A stretch of 52,974 bases of DNA from Deltaproteobacteria bacterium. GTDB lineage: Bacteria; Desulfobacterota; GWC2-55-46; UBA9637. The first letter of the stretch is position 1, and each line of letters starts with the position of its first letter. Under the pieces are notes generated by a model. That model was not told the origin of the DNA. It saw only the letters and a program-made list of their open reading frames with translations, and ran no database searches. Where the stretch lies: assembly GCA_016219285.1 (NCBI GenBank), contig JACRNJ010000080.1:1-52974 (forward strand), read 5' to 3'. Both the position numbers and the translations under genes were made by a program. This document shows, piece by piece, positions 42,752 to 51,114 of the stretch.

Positions 42752-43510
42752 ATGTCCTATAAAGTCAAACTTGAAATATTTGAAGGCCCTTTAGACCTTC
42801 TCCTCCACCTCATCAAGCAGAATGAGGTGGATATCTATGATATTCCGATATCTGTTATCACTGAACAATATCTGGAATATGTAGAGATGATGAAGACCCT
42901 CAATCTTGAGATGGCAGGCGAATTTCTGCTCATGGCAGCGACCCTCATCCATATAAAGTCAAAGATGCTGCTGCCTTTTTCAGAAGAAGCAGGCGAAGAA
43001 GAAGATGAGGGCGGCGACCCCCGCCAGGAGCTTGTAAGAAGACTGCTTGAATACCAAAAGTATAAAGAGGTTTCTGCCCAATTGGAACAAATGATGATTC
43101 TCGGCAGAGACACATTTACCAAAGGCCAGATGCCGACCGAGGGCTTGGAACAAGGGGGATTGGTAAACTTATCCCTCTTTGATTTGTTAGAGGCATTAAA
43201 ACATGTCTTGGCTAATGTTCCGAAAACTATAGGCTTTGATGTATCACTGGAGCATATAACCATTGCAGATAGGATAAATTTTATAATGGAGCTTCTGGGC
43301 AAGGAAAAGGGCATAACATTTTTCTCCATGTTTCCTTCGGATAGCGGCAGGGCTATGATAGTTACAACATTTCTGGCAATGCTGGAGCTTGTAAAGCTGA
43401 AGATGATAAGGATTTACCAGTCCGAACAGGAAGGGGTCATAAGGCTTTATCTGCCGGAGGGCAGTTCTGAGTTGGGAATTCAGAGTTCGGAGATAGTAAG
43501 TCAGGAGTAA
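42752..43510 (+). CDS. scpA: Segregation and condensation protein A
   Basis: The kleisin of the SMC condensin. The 252-residue protein starts YKVKLEIFEGPLDLLLHLIK and has DIYDIPISVITEQYLEYVEM, with a C-terminal winged-helix part. Its partner scpB, normally next, is 2.3 kb away beyond a restriction-modification pair. The last residues (LGIQSSEIVSQE) lie over a repeat-like AGTTCGGAGATAGTAAGTCA. Confidence 0.96.
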   Translation: MSYKVKLEIFEGPLDLLLHLIKQNEVDIYDIPISVITEQYLEYVEMMKTLNLEMAGEFLLMAATLIHIKSKMLLPFSEEAGEEEDEGGDPRQELVRRLLEYQKYKEVSAQLEQMMILGRDTFTKGQMPTEGLEQGGLVNLSLFDLLEALKHVLANVPKTIGFDVSLEHITIADRINFIMELLGKEKGITFFSMFPSDSGRAMIVTTFLAMLELVKLKMIRIYQSEQEGVIRLYLPEGSSELGIQSSEIVSQE

Positions 43511-43522
43511 GAGGGCGGTAAA

Positions 43523-44635
43523 ATGAAAACAACCGGCAGAATTATAAGGTCTTATAATAAACATTTTATAAAAAAGAAACAACCTGTAGTCAAGGAATTC
43601 CCTGTTCTATATAGACCAATTGAAACGTCATTTCAAAATTTGCTGAATAACATAATACAGGGAGATAATCTTGAGATATTAAAATTGATTCCCGACAATA
43701 CAGTAAATTTGATCATCACTTCCCCTCCCTATTTTAAACAAAGAGATTACGGCGGCGGCATCGGGAATGAAAAAACCGTTGAGGAGTATATTGATAATCT
43801 GCTGAAGGTTTTCTCGGAGTGCATTCGTATTTTAAAGGATGACGGAAGTATCGTATTCAATCTGGGCGATAAATATTTGGAAGGAAGCCTTCAATTGATT
43901 CCATATCGATTTGCCGTTGCGTCTTTAAAATCATTTCCGGTAAAACTGGTGAACAGCATCACTTGGGTAAAATCCAATCCTACACCAAGACAATATCAGA
44001 GAAGACTTGTGAGCAGCGCCGAACCATTTTTTCATTTTATAAAAAACGACAACTACTGTTATAACTTCGCCGACTACATGAGTAATAATGGATTGAAAAG
44101 CAAACGAACCGCAGGTAATAACATCGGAAAAAAATATTTTGAGCTCATAGAAACAGCTGCTCTAACACTGGAGCAAAAGAAGATGGCCCTCTGCGAATTG
44201 CAGGAAATAATAGAGGAGGTTAAATCCGGGAAAATAGAGAGCTTCCGCATGAAGATAAAGGGCATTCATTCCGAGCCGTTTGGCGGGCAAGACGGGGGCA
44301 GAAAATATCAGCTCATGAGAAAAGGTTTCACAATCATAAAAATTAAAGGCGAACCGATAAAAAGGGATGTGATAGAGTGCGCGGTAGAAACAATAAAAGG
44401 ATGCAAACATCCAGCCATCTATCCGCTATCTATTATTAAAGAACTCATAAAACTCCTTTCCTTGCCCGGCAATATTGTATTGGATCCGTTCATGGGAAGT
44501 GGCACCACAGCGGCGGCGGCCAAAGAACTGGACAGAAGGTATATCGGCATTGAAAACAATGAGGAATATTGCAAATATGCGCAAGAGCGGATTAAAAATA
44601 TCGGGATAGGAAAACCGTTGGAGCTTTTCAGGTGA
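43523..44635 (+). CDS. DNA methyltransferase (N4-cytosine or N6-adenine, beta-type motif order)
   Basis: The 370-residue enzyme has the catalytic motif ITSPPYFKQRDYGGG near residue 73 and the AdoMet site VLDPFMGSGTTAAAAKELDR near residue 320, so the catalytic motif comes first (beta order). TSPPY is typical of N4-cytosine enzymes but also occurs in N6-adenine ones. It is 12 bp after scpA and overlaps the restriction gene (GTGA), so it is the modification half of a type II pair inserted in the scp operon. Confidence 0.92.
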   Translation: MKTTGRIIRSYNKHFIKKKQPVVKEFPVLYRPIETSFQNLLNNIIQGDNLEILKLIPDNTVNLIITSPPYFKQRDYGGGIGNEKTVEEYIDNLLKVFSECIRILKDDGSIVFNLGDKYLEGSLQLIPYRFAVASLKSFPVKLVNSITWVKSNPTPRQYQRRLVSSAEPFFHFIKNDNYCYNFADYMSNNGLKSKRTAGNNIGKKYFELIETAALTLEQKKMALCELQEIIEEVKSGKIESFRMKIKGIHSEPFGGQDGGRKYQLMRKGFTIIKIKGEPIKRDVIECAVETIKGCKHPAIYPLSIIKELIKLLSLPGNIVLDPFMGSGTTAAAAKELDRRYIGIENNEEYCKYAQERIKNIGIGKPLELFR

Positions 44636-45774
44636 GAGAAATGACTGCCGATAAAAAGAAACCACATAGAGGTATTCTTCAGGAAGTTTACCGAAAGGCA
44701 TTGACCATAGTCAATGACGCTATTGTCCGGGATTTGTTTGATGAGTTTGGGACTGAAGAGAAAAAATATTTACAGACGGTAATAGATAATTTTGAAAAAG
44801 GCAAAGGAGTTTTAACGGTTCTCATAACAAGCCTCGTTCATAAGCTGCACAATCCCTCGCAGGACATTCGGCTGCATCAGGATAATATGAACGGCGGATA
44901 TTCCGGCAGAGGAATTGATGCACAATATGTTACTCCTTTTATGAAGGAAATGGAATTTCCTTCAATGGCGGAAAGCGGTTGGTTGACGAGATCGCTGGAG
45001 CAAAACCTTCCGTATGATTTTCATTACCCGGGAAAAATAACTCCCGATGAGTTGAAAAGAGCATTTCTTAACCTGCTTGACCTGATCCAAAATCAAAACA
45101 GGTCTCCTGAAAAATATTTATTGGCGTTATTTGCAAAAATGGTTGAGTATCGTGAGCAGAAAAAGATTGACTTGGCAAAACCTACCAACCTTTCCATATC
45201 GGCCATCGTTCATGATCTCAAAGAACATTTTGAAGCAGGCTACTCATGCCGAGGGGCTTCCCGCTTGCCTACCTTGGCTGTTTATGCCGTTTATCAATGC
45301 ATGATAAAAGAACTGAAACGGTTCGAGGGCAAGCAATTGATGCCATTGGAAGAGCATACTTCCCCTGATACAAGATCAGGCATGGTAGGCGATATTGAAG
45401 TGAGGAATGCAAAGGAAAGGGTATTTGAAGCCGTTGAGATTAAACATGGAATTTCCATAAATACCAATTTAATCAGAGACGCTTACTAAAAATTCAAGTC
45501 GCATCCGATAGAACGGTATTATCTGTTGACCACCGCAGAAGAAGATTTATCGGATGCCGGGAGCATTGCAAAAGAAGTTTCCAGAATATCAAAAATCCAC
45601 GGCTGCCAAGTAATTGTGAATGGCATCTATCCGACTCTCAAGTATTATTTGCGGCTTTTACACGATCCCTATGATTTTATTGACAACTATGTGGAAAGCT
45701 TAAAGAGCGACAAAACCATAAAATATGAGCATAAACTGAAATGGAATGAGATTGTCAGCCGGCAGGTGTCATAA
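44632..45774 (+). pseudogene. Putative type II restriction endonuclease interrupted by an in-frame TAA
   Basis: The frame from GTG 44632 reads to TAA at 45487-45489 after NTNLIRDAY, then continues in the same frame as KFKSHPIERYYLLTTAEEDL and more to 45774 (380 residues in all). The join is natural, and one base change (for example GAA to TAA) explains it. A PD-(D/E)xK-like core is visible as MVGDIEVRNAKERVFEAVEI followed by KHG. The Lys is just before the stop, so the first piece keeps the catalytic residues but loses the end of the fold. A SacI-like family is possible but not confirmed. Confidence 0.75.
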
Positions 45775-45797
45775 AATTTCACAATAGAGTAAAAACT

Positions 45798-46460
45798 ATG
45801 GACAAAGACAGCTTAAAGCCGCTTATAGAGACTATTATATTTGCCGCAGATCATCCAATAAGTTTTGAAAAACTTATGAATGTCTTGGAAGGTGAAACAA
45901 GGGATGAGGTGCGGACAGCGTTGAATGAATTGCTCGTTGACTATGCGCAATCAAGGCGGGGATTTACCATTGAGGAGGTGGCAGGCGGGTATCAAATAAG
46001 GACCAGGCCGGAGTTTGCGCCGTGGCTAAGAAGGCTTTTCAAAATCGGTTTTCAAAAACTGAGCAAGGCATCTATGGAAACCCTTGCCATGATTGCGTAT
46101 AAACAGCCTATTACCAGAATGGAGATAGAGGAACTCCGTGGCGTAGATTCAGGCGGTGTATTAAAGACGCTTATGGACAGGAATCTCATAAAGATTATTG
46201 GCAGGAAAGAGGCTCCGGGCAGGCCGGCGGTTTACGGCACCACAAAGGAATTTCTTGAGATTTTTGATTTGAAAGACCTTTCGTGCCTGCCCACATTAAA
46301 AGAAATTACCATACCGCAGGAGGAAGAGATTGCAGGAGAGACTACAGAAGATAATGGCGCGGGCGGGGATAGCGTCCAGACGCAGGGCCGAGGAGATGAT
46401 TCTGGATGGGATGGTCACGGTCAACCACAGGGTAGTGACGGAGCTGGGGAGCAAGGCTGA
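45798..46460 (+). CDS. scpB: Segregation and condensation protein B
   Basis: Condensin subunit with two winged-helix domains. The 220-residue protein starts DKDSLKPLIETIIFAADHPI and includes FTIEEVAGGYQIRTRPEFAP, LSKASMETLAMIAYKQPITR and GRKEAPGRPAVYGTTKEFLE. The last 45 residues (AGETTEDNGAGGDSVQTQGR and on) are not ScpB sequence. They are rluB read in another frame, so the stop has been lost and the genes overlap by 131 nt. Confidence 0.95.
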   Translation: MDKDSLKPLIETIIFAADHPISFEKLMNVLEGETRDEVRTALNELLVDYAQSRRGFTIEEVAGGYQIRTRPEFAPWLRRLFKIGFQKLSKASMETLAMIAYKQPITRMEIEELRGVDSGGVLKTLMDRNLIKIIGRKEAPGRPAVYGTTKEFLEIFDLKDLSCLPTLKEITIPQEEEIAGETTEDNGAGGDSVQTQGRGDDSGWDGHGQPQGSDGAGEQG

Positions 46461-47118
46461 CCCTGAAAAGGACAGGATTGCGGTTGACGGCAGGGTAATC
46501 TCATTGGGGACAGATTTCAAATCTGCCCCCAAAATTTATATCCTGCTCAATAAACCTAAAGGGGTTATAAGCACGGTATCAGACCCTGAAGGCAGACCTA
46601 CGGTAATGGACTTTGTGAAGAAAGTGGGGACAGATTTGAAATCTGTCCACAGATTAAGGCTATTTCCTGTGGGCAGATTAGACTTTGATGCAGAGGGCGC
46701 CCTGCTCCTTACCAATGACGGCGAACTTACCAATAAGTTAATCCATCCCAAATACAAGATCCCCAAAAAATACTTAGTAAAAGTGAGCGATGTGCCTGAT
46801 GAAAAAGATATGGCAAAGCTCAGAAAAGGCGTTTATCTTGGGACAGATTTGAAATCTGTCCGCGGCGGCAGGACTCTGCCTGCCGAGGCAAAGTTTATCA
46901 AAGCTACAAAGACGAATTCATGGATAGAGATTACAGTGTATGAGGGGAGAAACAGGCTTATAAAAAAGATGTGTTTCGCTATTGGACATTCTGTGCTAAA
47001 ATTACAAAGGACGGAATTTGCAGGCATAAAACTTGGCGGTTTAAAGCCTGGGGATTGCAGGATGCTGACCAAAAGTGAGGTGGAAAGGCTGAAGGGGTTG
47101 ACCGAAGCTTATAGATGA
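46330..47118 (+). CDS. rluB: 23S rRNA pseudouridine synthase, RluB type, with three repeat insertions
   Basis: The protein starts at TTG 46330 with MQERLQKIMARAGIASRRRA (S4 domain) and has the catalytic GRLDFDAEGALLLTNDG (Asp about residue 115) plus LLNKPKGVISTVSDPEGRPT. Three palindromes are read in frame: GTDFKSAPK (46506-46530), GTDLKSVHR (46626-46650) and GTDLKSVRG (46840-46861). Each falls between conserved blocks where relatives have a short loop. The start lies inside scpB. All core motifs remain, so the enzyme may still work with these loops added. Confidence 0.93.
   Translation: MQERLQKIMARAGIASRRRAEEMILDGMVTVNHRVVTELGSKADPEKDRIAVDGRVISLGTDFKSAPKIYILLNKPKGVISTVSDPEGRPTVMDFVKKVGTDLKSVHRLRLFPVGRLDFDAEGALLLTNDGELTNKLIHPKYKIPKKYLVKVSDVPDEKDMAKLRKGVYLGTDLKSVRGGRTLPAEAKFIKATKTNSWIEITVYEGRNRLIKKMCFAIGHSVLKLQRTEFAGIKLGGLKPGDCRMLTKSEVERLKGLTEAYR
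46506..46861. repeat. Three copies of the GGGGACAGATTTxAAATCTG palindrome (family B) in rluB
   Basis: Positions 46506-46530, 46626-46650 and 46840-46861. Because the element is palindromic it encodes TDxKSV on both strands, which explains the antisense frames with the same peptide. Confidence 0.92.
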
Positions 47119-47120
47119 AT

Positions 47121-47174
47121 GTAGTTGCCGATTTATCGGCGTCTTTAAAATGCGCCCATAAATGGGCAGACTAC
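47121..47174. repeat. Short family A element between rluB and the glycosylase gene
   Basis: GTAGTTGCCGATTTATCGGC at 47121 and GCCCATAAATGGGCAGACTA ending at 47174. Confidence 0.75.
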
Positions 47175-47178
47175 AGAT

Positions 47179-47871
47179 ATGAAGAACCTCGCATTATCCA
47201 ACTCCCTCAAAAAGATTTATAAAAAACTATTTACTGCCTTCGGCCCTCAGAGCTGGTGGCCGGGAGAGACACAGTTTGAGATTGTTGTCGGCGCAATACT
47301 AACGCAAAATACGGCATGGACAAATGTTGAAAAGGCCATTCATAATCTCAAAAAGGCAAGGCTTTTAAGCCCAAAAAGGATGCATGATTTAAGCCATGCG
47401 GAGCTTGCGCGATATATAAGACCTGCAGGCTATTTCAATATCAAGGCAAAGCGGCTCAAGCATTTTTTAAATTATCTCTTTGACAGTTACGGCGGCAGCC
47501 TTAATAAGATGTTTTATGGAGCAAGCCGACCGTGTCGGCGTAGAAAACACGGCAACACGGTTGCCTCAATCCATAAATTGCGCAGGGAACTCCTTGAGGT
47601 AAACGGCATAGGGCCGGAAACAGCAGATTCAATACTTCTGTATGCAGGCAATCACCCGATGTTCGTTGTGGATGCCTATACAAAAAGGATTTTTTCCCGG
47701 CATCGGCTCATTCAGGCAGATGAGGATTATCACGATCTTCAGGAATTGTTTATGAAAAACATTCCCCATGATGTAAATATTTTTAATGAATATCATGCCT
47801 TGATTGTAAGGATAGGCAAAGATTTTTGCAGAAACAGAAAACCACTGTGCAGCAGGTGTCCGTTGATGTAA
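47179..47871 (+). CDS. HhH-GPD DNA glycosylase (endonuclease III/MagIII-like)
   Basis: The 230-residue protein has FEIVVGAILTQNTAWTNVEK and the helix-hairpin-helix LLEVNGIGPETADSILLYAG. The catalytic Asp is in FVVDAYTKRIF. The Lys used by Nth for lyase action is replaced (GPETAD instead of GRKTAN), so a monofunctional alkyl-base glycosylase like MagIII is more likely. Only three of the four cluster Cys are seen (CRNRKPLCSRC, then stop). Residues about 115-130 (SRPCRRRKHGNTVAS) are coded by two small palindromes, GCCGACCGTGTCGGC and GGCAACACGGTTGCC. Confidence 0.85.
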   Translation: MKNLALSNSLKKIYKKLFTAFGPQSWWPGETQFEIVVGAILTQNTAWTNVEKAIHNLKKARLLSPKRMHDLSHAELARYIRPAGYFNIKAKRLKHFLNYLFDSYGGSLNKMFYGASRPCRRRKHGNTVASIHKLRRELLEVNGIGPETADSILLYAGNHPMFVVDAYTKRIFSRHRLIQADEDYHDLQELFMKNIPHDVNIFNEYHALIVRIGKDFCRNRKPLCSRCPLM

Positions 47872-47881
47872 TGGGTTTGCC

Positions 47882-48361
47882 ATGAATATAGGTCCCGACA
47901 TGACCAGCACGGCTCAACTTGTTGTCTTTACCCTTGACAGGCAGAGGTTTGCATTGCTGCTTGCCTCTGTTGAAAGGGTTGTCCGTGCTGTTGAAATTAC
48001 CTCCCTGCCTAAAGCGCCTGAGATAGTTGTCGGCGTTATCAATGTGCGCGGACAGATTATTCCTATCTTTAATATCCGCAAGAGGTTCCGCCTTCCGGAA
48101 ACTGAAATTAAACTCAATGACCAGATTATTATAGCGCACACATCAAAAAGAATTGTAGGGATTATCGTAGACTCGGTGCACGATATTATTGAATGTCCGG
48201 AACAGGATATCATTTCCGCAGAAAAGATTCTGCCGGGCATTGAATATGTGGAGGCCGTGGTAAAATTAAAAAATGGCCTGCTGCTGATTCACGATATTGA
48301 CAGATTTTTATCCATTGAAGAAGCAAAAATGTTGGAAGATGCGGTTAAGGGATTGCAATAA
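47882..48361 (+). CDS. cheW: Chemotaxis coupling protein CheW
   Basis: The 159-residue protein is a single CheW domain: LVVFTLDRQRFALLLASVER, APEIVVGVINVRGQIIPIFN, VGIIVDSVHDIIE and a closing LKNGLLLIHDIDRFLSIEE. It links MCP receptors to the CheA kinase. It is the first gene of the chemotaxis block; cheA is not in the window and should lie downstream. Confidence 0.96.
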   Translation: MNIGPDMTSTAQLVVFTLDRQRFALLLASVERVVRAVEITSLPKAPEIVVGVINVRGQIIPIFNIRKRFRLPETEIKLNDQIIIAHTSKRIVGIIVDSVHDIIECPEQDIISAEKILPGIEYVEAVVKLKNGLLLIHDIDRFLSIEEAKMLEDAVKGLQ

Positions 48362-48378
48362 TAGCGGAATTTGAAAAT

Positions 48379-49950
48379 ATGAGCGATAATATCTCTCCAA
48401 ACACCCTTGCTGATATCAGCAAGTTCATTGCCTCTCATATGGGTCTGCACTTTCCAAAGGCCCGCTGGGACGGCCTTGAACAGGGCATTGAATCCGCGGC
48501 CCGTGATTTCGGTTATACAGATACTGAAGAATTTATAAGGTGGCTAATGGCGTCTCCCTTGACAAAGCGGCATATAGAGATTCTTGCAAGCCATCTCACT
48601 GTCGGAGAGACATATTTCTTCCGTGAAAAGGAAACCCTTGCCGTGCTGGAAGAACAGATACTTCCTGAATTGATTCGCTCCAGACAAGACAATGAAAAAC
48701 GGCTGAGGATATGGAGCGCAGGCTGCAGTACAGGCGAAGAGGCATATTCTGTTGCCATATTGCTCAGCCAGATGATTCCAGATTTGAAGGAGTGGAACAT
48801 AACCATCCTTGCCACAGACATAAACCCGCGTGCTTTGAAAAAGGGGGCAGAGGGGGTTTACACTGAATGGTCTTTCCGCAACACCCCGGCGTGGCTGAAA
48901 CAGAAATACTTCAAAATGACAAAACAAGGCCGCCATGAGATTCTTCCACAAATAAAGAAAATGGTAATGTTTGAATATCTCAATCTGGCTGAAGATGTTT
49001 ATCCGTCGCTTTTCAACAACACAAATGCAATGGATTTAATATTTTGCCGCAATGTGCTGATGTATTTTTCTGCGGCAAGGGCTAAAATGGTTGTTAAAGG
49101 TTTTTATAACTGCCTTGTTAACAACGGATGGCTTATTGTAAGCCCGGTAGAAGCCTTCACAGCCTCAAACAGGCAATTTGTTACGGTAAATTTTCCTGAC
49201 GTTGTCATGCATAGAAAAGCTGTTGGAAAAACTCAGGCTGTTGAAGGTGTCCGCCATGCGGCAGCTCCGTATTATACGTTGCATCAGGAAACAAGTAGTT
49301 TGCCCGACCCAACCTTCTGTTGGGCGCCCCATGGGCGTATTTTAAAATCGCTGATAAATCGGCAGACTACAAATTCGTCGCTGCCTATAATATATACACC
49401 GCATCAGGAAACAATGGAGCAGGAGGGCAAGGCAGCCGCCGTCAAGGCAGATGAGATTGAAAAGCCCAGCCCATATATGCAAGCCAAAACGATGTTTGAA
49501 CAGGGGAGATATGATGAGGCGTCTGAAAGGCTTGCAGGACTGCTCTCAAATGGGCATGGCGAGCCCAGGGCTATTGCCCTTATGGCGCGGGTTTGCGCAA
49601 ATCAGGGGAGGCTTGACGATGCGCTCTGCTGGTGCAAAAAGGCAATATCGTTTGACACCCTGAATCAAGCGTATTATTATCTTCTTGCCATAATACTTCA
49701 GGAACAGGGGATGCTTGACCAGGCCGTTGATTCGCTGAAAAAGGCTATTTATCTTGACCAGAATTTTGTTATTGCATATTTTTCCATTGCCAATATTATG
49801 ACCAGACTTGGAAGATTAAATGCATCCAGAAAATATTTGAAGAACGCCTCTGACCTCTTGTCTGCATACAAGGCTGAACAGGTGATACCTGAATCAGAAG
49901 GTATTACAGCAGGAAGGTTGTCGGAGATTATAGAATCAATGAGGTATTAG
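48379..49950 (+). CDS. cheR: CheR-type MCP methyltransferase with TPR domain, carrying an inserted repeat
   Basis: Residues 1-280 are a CheR methyltransferase: HLTVGETYFFREKETL, the AdoMet motif WSAGCSTGEEAYSVAILLSQ, LATDINPRALKKG and FCRNVLMYFS. Residues about 370-500 form tetratricopeptide repeats (QGRLDDALCWCKKAISFDTL, QAVDSLKKAIYLDQNFVIAY). The linker between them contains a family A element (49295-49400) flanked by a duplicated YTxHQET. The TPR-fused form is common in non-flagellar or alternative chemosensory systems. Confidence 0.94.
   Translation: MSDNISPNTLADISKFIASHMGLHFPKARWDGLEQGIESAARDFGYTDTEEFIRWLMASPLTKRHIEILASHLTVGETYFFREKETLAVLEEQILPELIRSRQDNEKRLRIWSAGCSTGEEAYSVAILLSQMIPDLKEWNITILATDINPRALKKGAEGVYTEWSFRNTPAWLKQKYFKMTKQGRHEILPQIKKMVMFEYLNLAEDVYPSLFNNTNAMDLIFCRNVLMYFSAARAKMVVKGFYNCLVNNGWLIVSPVEAFTASNRQFVTVNFPDVVMHRKAVGKTQAVEGVRHAAAPYYTLHQETSSLPDPTFCWAPHGRILKSLINRQTTNSSLPIIYTPHQETMEQEGKAAAVKADEIEKPSPYMQAKTMFEQGRYDEASERLAGLLSNGHGEPRAIALMARVCANQGRLDDALCWCKKAISFDTLNQAYYYLLAIILQEQGMLDQAVDSLKKAIYLDQNFVIAYFSIANIMTRLGRLNASRKYLKNASDLLSAYKAEQVIPESEGITAGRLSEIIESMRY
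49281..49414. repeat. Family A element with 14-bp target duplication inside cheR
   Basis: GCATCAGGAAACAA occurs at 49281-49294 and again at 49401-49414. Between them is the element, from GTAGTTTGCC (49295) to GGCAGACTAC (49370) plus its tail GTCGCTGCCTATAA. The insertion plus one duplication is 120 bp, exactly 40 codons. Confidence 0.88.
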
Positions 49951-49997
49951 TTAGGAGAAGCACCAAATTTCAAGCACCAAATAACAAATAAATTTCA

Positions 49998-50366
49998 ATG
50001 AACCAAATTCAAAGCACCAAACAATTTGATTTGGAAGATAGGACGTTTCTATTTGCTAAAAATATTGCTCTCTACGTAAGGCAATTACCAAGGAATATCT
50101 CAAATTTAGAATATGTGAAGCAGGTAGTAAGGTCTGCAGGCTCTGTTGGTGCTAATTACATTGAAGCCAACGAAGCTTTAAGTAAAAAAGACTTTGCAAT
50201 GAGAATCAAGATATGTCGTAAGGAGGCAAAAGAATCTGCTTATTGGTTAAAATTGATAGTAGAAACCAATGATGAAAAGCATGGGCAGGAAGAAGGCATG
50301 AAACTTCTAAATGAGGCTACACAACTAAAGAAAATATTTTCTTCTATTCTTGTAAAATCAGTATAG
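49998..50366 (+). CDS. Four-helix-bundle protein (S23/IVP family)
   Basis: The 122-residue helical protein has the family motifs FAKNIALYVRQLPRNISNLE, VRSAGSVGANYIEANEALSK and IKICRKEAKESAYWLKLIVE. Members were first found in intervening sequences of 23S rRNA genes and also occur alone; their function is unknown. It interrupts the chemotaxis cluster and is flanked by inverted sequences (CACCAAATAACAAATAAATT near 49974, and the reverse near 50390-50426), as if the whole unit had moved in. Confidence 0.92.
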   Translation: MNQIQSTKQFDLEDRTFLFAKNIALYVRQLPRNISNLEYVKQVVRSAGSVGANYIEANEALSKKDFAMRIKICRKEAKESAYWLKLIVETNDEKHGQEEGMKLLNEATQLKKIFSSILVKSV

Positions 50367-50454
50367 TTTGGTTGTTTAGATATTGTAGTTTGAAATTTAT
50401 TTGAGATTTGTTATTTGGAGTTTGTGATTTTCTCGTTTGCAGAGGAGATACGGT

Positions 50455-51087
50455 ATGGATAAAGAAAACAAGACATCGCAGCGGAAAGATGCAAAGGTTG
50501 TCAACTGGGATGAACTCCGCCGGCGCATGGAGAAAAGCCGTGCTGCCCTTGAACATGGTTTGCAGCCAACTACAGAGGAGAAAAACAAGACACTAAAGCA
50601 CAGGGCGCAGATGCTTGCCGTGGAATCAAAGGACAATGAAGCGGCTGAAGAATATATAGAAGTGGTGGAGTTTGTTCTGGCCCATGAAAGATATGCTATC
50701 GCATCGCAGTATGTCCGCGAGGTGTATCCCCTGGTTGAACTTACGCCAATCCCATGCACACCAGCCTTTGTTCTTGGCATAATAAATGTAAGGGGCCGGA
50801 TTTTATCAGTCATTGATATTAAAAGATTTTTTGACCTTCCTGAAAAAGGGCTTACAGATTTAAATAAGGTTATCATCCTTCATTCCGATGACATGGATAT
50901 TGGCATTCTTGCAGATGCTGTTTTAGGCACACATAATGTCCGGCTGAGCGAACTACAGGCGGCGCTTCCAACATTGACCGGAATCCGGGAACAATATCTC
51001 AAGGGTGTTACAAAAGAGCGGGTGGTTGTAATGGATGCGGCAAGGCTTTTATCAGACAAGAATATTATTGTGCATGAAAATGTGTAA
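50455..51087 (+). CDS. CheW-domain protein with N-terminal extension
   Basis: The start at 50455 (MDKENKTSQRKDAKVVNWDE) has GAGGAGAT before it. After about 75 charged residues comes a CheW domain: EYIEVVEFVLAHERYAIASQ, CTPAFVLGIINVRGRILSVI, IGILADAVLGTHNV and a final ERVVVMDAARLLS. The N-terminal region is helical and may bind CheR or the kinase. Together with the other cheW it points to two coupling proteins in one array. Confidence 0.93.
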   Translation: MDKENKTSQRKDAKVVNWDELRRRMEKSRAALEHGLQPTTEEKNKTLKHRAQMLAVESKDNEAAEEYIEVVEFVLAHERYAIASQYVREVYPLVELTPIPCTPAFVLGIINVRGRILSVIDIKRFFDLPEKGLTDLNKVIILHSDDMDIGILADAVLGTHNVRLSELQAALPTLTGIREQYLKGVTKERVVVMDAARLLSDKNIIVHENV

Positions 51088-51114
51088 TCAATTCTTTCAA
51101 AGGAGGAACAGCCT

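Noticed and set aside
43523-44635. Phage origin for the DNA methyltransferase
   Set aside because: It overlaps a restriction-type gene in the same operon and is far from the prophage, so a type II restriction-modification pair is the simpler reading.
46296-47072. Antisense frames in rluB containing TDFKSVP
   Set aside because: They arise because the inserted repeats are palindromic and code for the same peptide on both strands; no starts or ribosome sites support them.
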